A stretch of 14,289 bases of DNA from Desulfobacteraceae bacterium (GTDB lineage Bacteria > Desulfobacterota > DSM-4660 > Desulfatiglandales > Desulfatiglandaceae), in contig CP070700.1 of assembly GCA_020349865.1 (NCBI GenBank), positions 1,146,645 through 1,160,933 of the forward strand. The letters run 5' to 3'. Positions 1 to 5,993 of the stretch are shown here, in pieces. How positions within the stretch are numbered: position 1 is the first letter of the stretch; the number at the start of each line of letters is the position of its first letter. The translations under genes were made by a program, and so were the position numbers. The notes beneath the pieces are model-generated. The model made no database searches, was not told where the DNA came from, and saw only the letters and a list, made by a program, of their open reading frames with translations.

Positions 1-234
1 AAATTATAATATTTTGGGTTGTGGAACAGTTTTTGCTTTCGTTATATGCAAAAGGTGTACAAAAGGAGTATGATGTTTTACCAATTAGAAAGAAAGTACC
101 GATTAAATCTGGATGAACACGAACTAAATCCATAGACATTTAGTATGATTTTTCTTGACTTTAAACACATTATCATTATAATTTAAAGAAGTTTTCTATT
201 CTATCAATTAATCTTAATTCTGGAGGTTATCCCC

Positions 235-324
235 GTGGAACAAAAATTAAAATATGCCTTCCATGCTCCTGACAGAAAGCTCTCCATTCTGTTGGGAGCG
301 ACTAATAAAATAAAGAAGGAATAA
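235..324 (+). CDS. doubtful 29-residue small ORF
   Basis: A GTG codon at 235 follows GGAGG (222-226) with an 8-base spacer and opens a 29-codon frame ending in TAA at 322-324. The predicted peptide is basic, with several Lys near both ends (start M-E-Q-K-L-K-Y). I recognise no family. The frame runs straight through the hairpin at 265-299, so either the RNA structure or the peptide could be the functional element. Only the ribosome binding site supports translation; a chance ORF is quite possible. Confidence 0.2.
   Translation: MEQKLKYAFHAPDRKLSILLGATNKIKKE
264..300. promoter_or_regulatory. strong 13-14 bp hairpin in the flp leader region
   Basis: GCTCCTGACAGAA (265-277) pairs with TTCTGTTGGGAGC (287-299) along its full length, using two G-U pairs on the + strand, and T264-G300 adds a further wobble. 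The loop is 9 bases (278-286). No T-run follows, so it is not a classic intrinsic terminator. It could be a structured part of an upstream transcript, a small RNA or a protein binding site. The structure is visible in the sequence; its function is unknown. Confidence 0.4.
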
Positions 325-554
325 CTTCAGGTGCTGTGTGGTTCCTAATTCTCAAATAATAAAACAAAAGGTATATGATATCGGTCTTGCCAAAAGACTC
401 ATTCTCTGCTTCTACTTGAATCTCGTAAGTAAGAGACGAAACATAACCTCAAGAAGATCTTCTTCCTCTATCTTAGATTATTTTAATTTACCCCTTTGAA
501 CTTTATTTTGATTTTTGGGGAAAGCCTTTACCTAAGGAGCAGAAAACTTAGAGA

Positions 555-582
555 CTGACAAAAAACATTTTGGACGTTTAAT
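555..582 (+). promoter_or_regulatory. candidate sigma-70-type promoter for flp
   Basis: CTGACA (555-560, one mismatch from TTGACA) is followed after 16 bases by TTTAAT (577-582, one mismatch from TATAAT). Transcription would start near 589 and leave a leader of about 70 bases before the flp start at 658. I saw no convincing -24/-12 (sigma-54) motif. Because the region is AT-rich, chance matches are likely and the call is tentative. Confidence 0.4.
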
Positions 583-657
583 ATAAAAGAAGGTCATTCG
601 GAGAGGGGATGTCGTCTATATAACCCATAAAAACTTTAGAATAAAGGAGGGGTAAAG

Positions 658-828
658 ATGAAAAAATTGATCCAATTTTTTAAAGATGATGAAGGTGCGA
701 CCGCGATCGAATACGGTCTCCTTGCGGCCCTGATCGCACTAGTTATCATTGTTGCTGTAGGTATCCTTGGTGGAAACCTCCAAGGGGTGTTTCAGAGTTT
801 AGCCGACTCTATACCGGCTGGATCCTAA
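658..828 (+). CDS. flp: Flp-type IVc major pilin
   Basis: This 56-residue prepilin is the structural subunit of the Tad/Flp pilus, which mediates surface attachment and aggregation. A short leader (residues 1-13) ends in D-D-E-G and is followed by A-T-A-I-E-Y, the Flp hallmark. Cleavage is expected after Gly13, placing Glu at mature position 5 and Tyr at 6. A hydrophobic helix spans about residues 20-39. The length matches the family. The ATG follows AAGGAGG (644-650) with a 7-base spacer, one of the strongest ribosome binding sites in the window, fitting a protein needed in large amounts. A GC-rich hairpin just after the stop codon may limit read-through into the downstream assembly genes. 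The gene is too short for a 60-residue ORF cutoff but is unambiguous. Confidence 0.95.
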   Translation: MKKLIQFFKDDEGATAIEYGLLAALIALVIIVAVGILGGNLQGVFQSLADSIPAGS

Positions 829-843
829 CAGAGAGTAAAGAAT

Positions 844-869
844 CCCCGCCCAAAGGACGGGGCTTTGGT
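844..869 (+). terminator. terminator-like hairpin after flp
   Basis: CCCCGCCC (844-851) and GGACGGGG (855-862) form a stem of 5 plus 2 G-C pairs around one C-A mismatch, with an AAA loop, 15 bases after the flp stop. The following bases (CTTTGGTTT) are only moderately T-rich, so it may be a leaky terminator or attenuator, or may stabilise the 3' end of the flp message. This would give far more pilin transcript than assembly-gene transcript. Confidence 0.5.
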
Positions 870-909
870 TTAGCCCTCTGTAAGGGGGCAAGACGAATTC
901 ATTTCCATC

Positions 910-991
910 GTCATTCCGGTGAAAACCGGAATCCAGGATGTTTTTGGACCGCTTGTTTATCTCTGGATGCCGGATCAGGTTCCGGCATGAC
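910..991. repeat. composite REP/BIME-like palindromic element
   Basis: Two head-to-head palindromic units make a nested imperfect palindrome. The outer arms are GTCATTCCGG (910-919) and CCGGCATGAC (982-991), with one mismatch. The inner arms are CCGGAATCCAG (926-936) and CTGGATGCCGG (963-973), also with one mismatch. Each unit is itself a hairpin: CCGG-TGAAAA-CCGG in the left unit, and GCCGGA-TCAGG-TTCCGGC in the right. Dispersed repeats with GTCAT(T/G)CCGG ... CCGG(A/C)ATCCAG units are common in intergenic DNA of many proteobacteria, including deltaproteobacteria. It codes for nothing and lies between flp and the cpaA remnant. Confidence 0.6.
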
Positions 992-1104
992 CGGTGGTTC
1001 TGCAATCTCAAGTTATGACCTACGGACATCTGAGTTCGACGGGAATATCTTTCTACCGGCCTTCGGCCAAGCCCATCCGGGACCGGCATAGCCTGTCCAA
1101 CATG

Positions 1105-1130
1105 ACCCCACCCCCAGGGCGGGGGTTTCT
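1105..1130 (+). terminator. second GC-rich terminator-like hairpin
   Basis: ACCCCACCC (1105-1113) pairs with GGGCGGGG (1117-1124) through 3 plus 4 G-C pairs around one mismatch, with a 3-base loop. TTTCTATAT follows. The geometry is nearly the same as that of the hairpin after flp. It sits directly before the point where cpaA-like coding sequence begins. An alternative fold uses CCCCC (1111-1115) with GGGGG (1121-1125). It may be a second attenuator or the terminator of a unit that has since been lost. Confidence 0.45.
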
Positions 1131-1134
1131 ATAT

Positions 1135-1320
1135 AGATCTAAAGGATCTATTCAGAGGCACTTACTTGGACTCATAAGTTATTTTAGGTTTCCGCAGTTT
1201 ATTCCGATATCTGAAACTAACGAAGAAAAAGCGCCCAAGTTGTGTTATGGCGTGGCCATTGCTCTCGGGACATTCATATATCTTTCGCTGGAAATAGCCG
1301 GCTACAAAATCTTAGTTTAA
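1135..1320 (+). pseudogene. cpaA: C-terminal remnant of TadV/CpaA prepilin peptidase
   Basis: About 60 codons survive, read in the frame ending with TAA at 1318-1320. The tail Y-G-V-A-I-A-L-G-T-F-I-Y-L matches the highly conserved end of CpaA/TadV prepilin peptidases (usually P-Y-G-V-A-I-A-x-G), which ends in a transmembrane helix. The preceding basic and charged stretch looks like the cytoplasmic linker of the same family. The catalytic Asp motifs and the other membrane helices are absent. Upstream in-frame codons (back to 994) translate through the hairpin and repeat DNA and resemble nothing. The position between flp and cpaB is where cpaA normally sits in such loci. Cleavage of Flp, TadE and TadG prepilins therefore needs a peptidase from another locus. 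The assignment rests on a short motif and on gene order. Confidence 0.6.
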
Positions 1321-1336
1321 TTATGGAGGCATTAAC

Positions 1337-2194
1337 ATGGGCAACTGGAAGGCAATCATGCCCCTACTACTGGCCTTAATCATTGCCCTGACAGGGAGTA
1401 TACTCGTTTATAAGTGGATACAGGCCAAGAGCATGCCCAAAGAAACCGTTGTGGCGGAGGCAAAGGTTGCCCCCGTTGTAGTGGCAAAGCTTGACCTGAG
1501 ATGGGGGACCAGGCTGAATAAAGAGATGTTGAAGGCCATCCCTTTTCTCATTGAGAGTCTCCCCCCGGGATATTTCTCTGAACCGGAGCTCCTGGAAGGG
1601 AGGGTCATCATTGCAGAGCTCGATAAAAACGAACCCATAACCGAATCCAAACTGGCACCCGTGGACGTCAAGGTGGGCGGGGTTTCCGCTGTGCTCAAAC
1701 CAGGAAAGCGAGCCATTGCCGTAAAGGGAGATAAGATCATCGGGATATCGGGCTTTATCAAGCCGGGGAACCACGTGGATGTGCTCGTAACCATAAAAGA
1801 CCCCAAGACCAAAAAGGAAACCACAAAACTTGTTCTTGAAAAAATTCCGGTGTTGGCGACCGGTACACAGCTCCAGGAAAACAAAAAAGGCGAGCCGTCG
1901 TCTGTAGACGTGTACACTCTGGAGGTGACACCCGAGGAAGGAGAAAAGCTGGCCCTTGCTTCCAACAAGGGAAGACTTCAATTTGCCCTCAGAAACATAA
2001 TGGATTCTGAGACCGTGCTCACCCGGGGGGCGACCATATCAGAAACCCTTTCCGCCCTCAAGCCGGTTGCTAAAAAACCGGTAGTTGTAAAAAAAGAGGA
2101 TGGGTCTCCGAAAAAGATATGGGTTCGTAAACGTAGCTTTACTGTGGAACAGATCAGGGGCGACAAAGTCAGCCAAAAAAAGTTCAGCGATTAA
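1337..2194 (+). CDS. cpaB: Flp pilus assembly protein CpaB/RcpC
   Basis: This 285-residue protein anchors in the inner membrane by an N-terminal helix (about residues 7-26) and projects into the periplasm, where CpaB/RcpC proteins work with the outer-membrane secretin. A SAF-type domain covers about residues 44-108 (V-A-P-V-V-V-A-K, then E-L-L-E-G-R-V). It is followed by the RcpC-type domain with F-I-K-P-G-N-H-V-D-V at 140-149 and a beta-rich stretch to about 222. The tail after residue 245 is Lys-rich and probably disordered. The ATG follows GGAGG (1325-1329) with a 7-base spacer. The stop codon of the cpaA remnant lies 16 bases upstream and the secretin gene starts 28 bases downstream, so these genes form one transcription unit. 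Confidence 0.93.
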   Translation: MGNWKAIMPLLLALIIALTGSILVYKWIQAKSMPKETVVAEAKVAPVVVAKLDLRWGTRLNKEMLKAIPFLIESLPPGYFSEPELLEGRVIIAELDKNEPITESKLAPVDVKVGGVSAVLKPGKRAIAVKGDKIIGISGFIKPGNHVDVLVTIKDPKTKKETTKLVLEKIPVLATGTQLQENKKGEPSSVDVYTLEVTPEEGEKLALASNKGRLQFALRNIMDSETVLTRGATISETLSALKPVAKKPVVVKKEDGSPKKIWVRKRSFTVEQIRGDKVSQKKFSD

Positions 2195-2222
2195 AACCCG
2201 TAAAAAAGGAGGAAAGAGAACG

Positions 2223-3644
2223 ATGCAGCTTTTGTATCAACGCACAAAGAGAACGGACGTTATTCTTGGGTTTATCATCACGACAGTAATCCTTTGTTAT
2301 TTTTTTCCTTTTGCAGCATGGGCCGACGATTATCTCATCCCGGGTGAACGGCAACCTAAAAAAATCAACCTCATATCCGGCAAGTCCATTATCCTCAAGA
2401 CCGCCAAACCGGTAACTCGCGTTTCCATCGCTTCTCCTGAAATCGCCAGTTACATTACCCTTTCGCCCCGGGAGATCTACATTACGGGAAGGGCTGCAGG
2501 CATCACCAATCTTATCATGTGGCACGATGACAGGGTTGTGGGGATTTATGACCTCGAGGTGGCCTATGACGTTTCCCGGCTCAAGGAGCAAATCCACGAG
2601 ATTCTCCCCCATGAAAAAGACATCCGAGTGATCGCCAGTCATGGATCCGTTACCCTATCTGGCCGAGTTTCAAGTTCGTCGAATCTTTCACAGGTTTTGA
2701 CCGTTGCCAAGGCCTATGCCCCTGGAGGCAGGGTGAACAACCTGCTGGAAGTAGGCGGGGTTCATCAGATCATGTTGGAGGTCAGGATAGCGGAGATGCA
2801 AAAAAGCCTGCTCAAGAGGTTCGGGGTCAATTTCAATTACATTCGTGGCAATGAATTCGGGATCAGTACACTGGCCGGCCTCACGCAACTGGATGAGATC
2901 ACGTCCGCAGGAGTGATTGATCTTGCTGTTTCACCGGCTGTCAATGCCATGTTTCGATTCAACAGGGGCGCTACAACCTGGACGGGCTTTATCGATGCCC
3001 TGAAGGCGGATAGCCTGGTCAAGGTGCTTGCGGAGCCCACCCTCATCGCCCTGGACGGGCAAACGGCCAATTTCCTCGCAGGGGGCCAATATCCCGTACC
3101 AGTGCCGCAAGGTCTGGGGACAGTGGCCATCGAATTCAAAAATTTCGGTGTAGGACTTTCTTTCACGCCCACAGTCCTGAGCGAAGAAAGGATTAGCATG
3201 AAGGTGGCCCCGGAGGTTTCCGAGCTTGACTTTTCCGCGGCGACCCAAGTTGGAGGCTTTGTCGTACCAGGACTAAGCATCAGGCGTGCTTCCACAGTAA
3301 TCGAATTGGCAGACGGTCAGAGCTTCGCCATAGCGGGTCTTCTCAGGGATACGGTTCGTGACCAAATCGACAAATACCCACTCCTGGGAGATATTCCCAT
3401 ACTGGGCGCTCTTTTCAAAAGCCGCTCCTTTCAAAAAGCCGAAACAGAGTTGGTCATCATCGCGACACCCCATTTTGTCAAGCCCCTGGACATGTCCAAA
3501 CAACCCTTGCCGACCGATTTTTACATCGAACCCAATGACGCGGATTTCTACCTCTTGGGCAGAATGGAGGGTCAGGCAGCCCCAGGGACGATAAACGAAA
3601 CCGGCGAGCTGGACGGGGAGTTTGGGCATGCCATGCCGAAGTGA
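2223..3644 (+). CDS. cpaC: Tad secretin CpaC/RcpA, outer-membrane pore
   Basis: This is the secretin through which the Flp pilus crosses the outer membrane. I place the start at the ATG at 2223 because AGGAGG (2207-2212) precedes it with a 10-base spacer. A longer frame back to 2100 would overlap cpaB and hide the signal peptide. From 2223 the protein has 473 residues. It has a signal peptide with cleavage likely after A-W-A (residue 34), a pilus N-terminal secretin domain (about 45-115), a BON-like domain (about 118-178) and the secretin domain (about 183-420). In the last, G-G-Q-Y-P-V-P-V-P marks the gate loop (288-295) and E-L-V-I-I-A-T-P-H-F the closing strand (409-418). The C-terminal 50 residues are acidic and probably mediate contacts with a partner. 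Partners are CpaB and the nearby lipoproteins. Confidence 0.95.
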   Translation: MQLLYQRTKRTDVILGFIITTVILCYFFPFAAWADDYLIPGERQPKKINLISGKSIILKTAKPVTRVSIASPEIASYITLSPREIYITGRAAGITNLIMWHDDRVVGIYDLEVAYDVSRLKEQIHEILPHEKDIRVIASHGSVTLSGRVSSSSNLSQVLTVAKAYAPGGRVNNLLEVGGVHQIMLEVRIAEMQKSLLKRFGVNFNYIRGNEFGISTLAGLTQLDEITSAGVIDLAVSPAVNAMFRFNRGATTWTGFIDALKADSLVKVLAEPTLIALDGQTANFLAGGQYPVPVPQGLGTVAIEFKNFGVGLSFTPTVLSEERISMKVAPEVSELDFSAATQVGGFVVPGLSIRRASTVIELADGQSFAIAGLLRDTVRDQIDKYPLLGDIPILGALFKSRSFQKAETELVIIATPHFVKPLDMSKQPLPTDFYIEPNDADFYLLGRMEGQAAPGTINETGELDGEFGHAMPK

Positions 3645-3717
3645 TAGGAGAGCATTTGAAAAATCGTCGTATCATGAAAAAATCCTGTGCTTTTACTGAG
3701 GGAAAAAGGAGGATCAT

Positions 3718-4020
3718 ATGTTGAAGGTTATCTTTATGGCATTGAGCCTTTGTGTGGCGTTGCCAGTGTTTACCGGCTGCCAGGGGACGATACCCGCCCA
3801 AACGGGATCAACCCTTGAAAAAAACTGGGGAACGGCTTTCGAGTCATCCAAATACAACCAGATTATAAACCCCGAGGCCGGGAAAAATACTGCTCCGGTA
3901 GAAGGCCTCGACGGGCAGGCTGCTGAAAAGAATGTCAAAAAGTATAGAGATAGTTTTGAGAAACCCGCACGCAAAGAGAGTGTCCCTCTCGTGGGCCTAG
4001 GGTTAGGGCTACCAAAGTAA
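3718..4020 (+). CDS. small Tad-locus lipoprotein
   Basis: This 100-residue exported protein has an N-terminal hydrophobic segment (3-19) ending in a lipobox-like V-F-T-G-C, with Cys21 as the lipidation site. The -3 residue Phe is a little unusual. The mature part has W-G-x-A-F-E-x-S-K-Y-N-Q, then N-P-E-A-G-K-N, V-E-G-L-D-G-Q-A-A and K-Y-R-D-S-F, followed by a Gly/Leu-rich end. From memory, short lipoproteins with this N-P-E-A-G-K-N...V-E-G-L-D-G pattern recur just after the secretin gene in Tad loci of deltaproteobacteria and relatives, without an established function. The position between cpaC and tadE suggests a role at the outer membrane, perhaps like the CpaD/RcpB or pilotin-type partners of the secretin. 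The start is firm: AAGGAGG lies 5 bases before the ATG. Confidence 0.75.
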   Translation: MLKVIFMALSLCVALPVFTGCQGTIPAQTGSTLEKNWGTAFESSKYNQIINPEAGKNTAPVEGLDGQAAEKNVKKYRDSFEKPARKESVPLVGLGLGLPK

Positions 4021-4036
4021 TGCATAGAGGGCTTCG

Positions 4037-4504
4037 ATGAGGTTTACGGGCAGCCATTCCCGGGAAGGTGCGGCAGCCGTTGAGTTTGCCATTATATTGC
4101 CGGTACTGATTATCCTGGTTTTTGGCATCATCGAATTCAGTGTGATTCTCTTTGATAAGGCCATGATCACCAATGCCAGCCGAGAAGGGGCACGGGCGGG
4201 AATTGTTTACAGGTATGATTATAATGCTGGCCAAGAGGACCCGTTGGATGAGACGGAAATCGAGAATATCGTCATAGCCTATTGCCAGAGTCATTTAATC
4301 AGCCTTGGAGGGACTTCGACCCTTGACAGAAGCGATATTGACTCTGTATGCGGGACAAATGCCAGCGGCGATCCGATCTTGACGGTAACGGTAAGGTATC
4401 AGTATCAATTTCTTGTTCTTCCCAACTTTATCACAACCCTGACAGGAAATATAAATCTTACTGCCCAAACAGTCATGAGGACAGAAGGTATATGTAATTT
4501 ATAA
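4037..4504 (+). CDS. tadE: TadE-type pseudopilin
   Basis: This 155-residue pseudopilin has a short basic leader ending in R-E-G (Gly11), then A-A-A-V-E-F. Cleavage after Gly11 puts Glu at mature position 5. The hydrophobic helix spans about 17-38, followed by the TadE signature A-S-R-E-G-A-R-A-G at 47-55. The rest is a periplasmic domain with Cys at 83, 105 and 153. TadE proteins are minor pilins needed for Flp assembly and, like Flp, need the prepilin peptidase whose gene is decayed here. The ATG at 4037 follows GAGGG (4027-4031) with a 5-base spacer, and the preceding lipoprotein gene ends 16 bases upstream. Confidence 0.9.
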   Translation: MRFTGSHSREGAAAVEFAIILPVLIILVFGIIEFSVILFDKAMITNASREGARAGIVYRYDYNAGQEDPLDETEIENIVIAYCQSHLISLGGTSTLDRSDIDSVCGTNASGDPILTVTVRYQYQFLVLPNFITTLTGNINLTAQTVMRTEGICNL

Positions 4505-4532
4505 ATGCAGGATTATACTCGGGAGATTATGT

Positions 4533-5951
4533 GTGAGAGCAGTCAACAATAGAAGCATATTAAAGAATAATGAAAAAGGCGCTACAATAATCCTTTTTGC
4601 AATCTTTCTCGGCATGTTCATTGGTTTCGCTGCCCTGGCAATAGACGTTGGACATCTTTACCTTGTGAAGAATGAACTACAGAACGCGGCCGATGCCGGA
4701 GCTCTGGCAGGGGCCTTGTCCCTCTATATGGATGATGGACAGTCGGTCAATCCAGGCGCAAACCAGCACGCGTACGATGCCGCCGTTGCACACATAAGCG
4801 AAAACACGCCTGTTGAAGTGAACTGGACAGCGGGTACGAATTCTGGAGATGTTCAAAGGGGACACTGGAGTTTTACAACGCAAACATTTACGCCAGATGG
4901 CAGCCTGTCTCCGGTAGATCTTTGGGATATTTCCGGTTCTCAATTAGATACCTATAATCCGATTGCCCCATTTATCAACGCTGTAAGAGTACGGGCAAGG
5001 CGATCGACCACCCCAGTAGCCTCCTTTTTTGCCAGAATTTTTGGTCACGAATCATTCCTTATGGCTGCCGAGGCTGTAGCTTACATCGGTTTTGCAGGAA
5101 GCCTGCAGCCCCATGATGTAGATCAACCCATTGCCATTTGCAAGCAGTCAATCACTGATATTTATGGGAATTTTACATGCAACATGGGGAGAATGATAAA
5201 CAGCGGTTCCAATCCTGAGACCAACAATACCGCAGGCTGGATTAATTATACACAGCCTTGTATCACGACGTCTACGCCGACAGTGCGACCATTGATTTGC
5301 AGCGGTGGAAATCCCGATCCTATTAATTATGGAGATGGAATTGGAGGAACCGGCGGCAATTTATCTAATATCATGCGTGACCTGAAGGAGTGCTGGCTGG
5401 ATCCAAACACGCATAATTGGGGCGTTGACGAGGATGGAGATCCGCTTGATCTTGGGCCGCTAGACACGGATGACGATGGCATCCCGGACGTGCTCTGGCA
5501 AGTGACGTTACCCGTGGTAGACTGCCCTGGCAATAATGTCTCGAATTGCCCAACAGCCTCAGGCGCTGTACATATTAAGATTATTTGGATTCTGGATAAT
5601 TGGGATCCTAATAAATTGCAATGGATCTATGATCAGTGGTATGAGGGAAATCTTTCACAGGAAGAACTGTCAGAACTCATACCTGATCGGATGGAGGGCT
5701 GGAATTCCGGCATGGAACCAGAAAACTGGAGCGTAAGCGGATACTCTGGTCCTTATAACGGTGAGAACCCTATACATCGATGGTATTCCTTTGTAAAATT
5801 TTTTAATTTACAAAATTTGGACGGGACTCCCGCTCCATATCAGAATATGGCCATATACTTTACTCCCGCATGCGATTACTTTGAACCCATAGGAACTTCC
5901 CAGGGGGAAAATTATGGTATCCTGGCAAAGATACCGGTCTTGGTAAAATAA
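4533..5951 (+). CDS. tadG: TadG-like pilus protein with Asp-rich, Cys-rich exported domain
   Basis: The N-terminus is classic for TadG/Tad-like proteins: E-K-G-A-T-I-I (14-20), a transmembrane helix (about 18-37), A-I-D-V-G-H-L-Y (36-43) and N-E-L-Q-N-A-A-D-A-G-A-L-A-G-A (47-61). No Glu occupies mature position 5, as is usual in TadG. The 472-residue protein has a large exported region with eight Cys (203, 216, 243, 256, 287, 331, 339, 447), suggesting disulfides. Residues 299-319 hold D-E-D-G-D-P-L-D and D-T-D-D-D-G-I-P-D, which resemble thrombospondin type 3 calcium-binding repeats. No clear von Willebrand A domain is seen. The start is a GTG at 4533, supported by GGGAGA (4521-4526) at a 6-base spacing. 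It is probably a tip or anchor component facing outward. Confidence 0.82.
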   Translation: MRAVNNRSILKNNEKGATIILFAIFLGMFIGFAALAIDVGHLYLVKNELQNAADAGALAGALSLYMDDGQSVNPGANQHAYDAAVAHISENTPVEVNWTAGTNSGDVQRGHWSFTTQTFTPDGSLSPVDLWDISGSQLDTYNPIAPFINAVRVRARRSTTPVASFFARIFGHESFLMAAEAVAYIGFAGSLQPHDVDQPIAICKQSITDIYGNFTCNMGRMINSGSNPETNNTAGWINYTQPCITTSTPTVRPLICSGGNPDPINYGDGIGGTGGNLSNIMRDLKECWLDPNTHNWGVDEDGDPLDLGPLDTDDDGIPDVLWQVTLPVVDCPGNNVSNCPTASGAVHIKIIWILDNWDPNKLQWIYDQWYEGNLSQEELSELIPDRMEGWNSGMEPENWSVSGYSGPYNGENPIHRWYSFVKFFNLQNLDGTPAPYQNMAIYFTPACDYFEPIGTSQGENYGILAKIPVLVK

Positions 5952-5993
5952 CTCTGCCCACAAGACGAGAAAATTTTAGAAACGGAAAATCAT

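Larger units (their letters stand above)
1..554. other. AT-rich non-coding leader upstream of flp
   Basis: No convincing gene is visible on either strand. The stretch is clearly more AT-rich than the Tad genes that follow. It holds a 13-bp hairpin at 265-299, a smaller 5-bp hairpin (GTCTT/AAGAC, 384-398), and two very short ORFs with upstream purine-rich sites: one starting at 70 or 73 (about 20 codons) and one at 235-324. Such a long AT-rich leader in front of a pilin gene often holds binding sites for global regulators, but I recognise no specific operator. Confidence 0.5.

Noticed and set aside
799..1089. Minus-strand 96-codon ORF over flp's end and the repeat
   Set aside because: It overlaps the flp 3' end and the palindromic element, has no ribosome binding site I could support and no recognisable domain.
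1000..1130. A decayed second flp gene ending before the hairpin at 1105
   Set aside because: One frame gives G-N-I-F and P-G-P-A then stop, vaguely like the Flp end, but there is no hydrophobic helix or A-I-E-Y motif upstream.
994..1320. A 108-codon ORF between flp and cpaB as a real intact gene
   Set aside because: Its first ~47 codons run through repeat and hairpin DNA and resemble nothing; only the C-terminal ~60 codons look like protein (CpaA tail). It is better described as a pseudogene remnant.
3674..3722. A 16-codon ORF overlapping the start of the small lipoprotein gene
   Set aside because: No ribosome binding site of its own and too short to judge; the overlap looks accidental.
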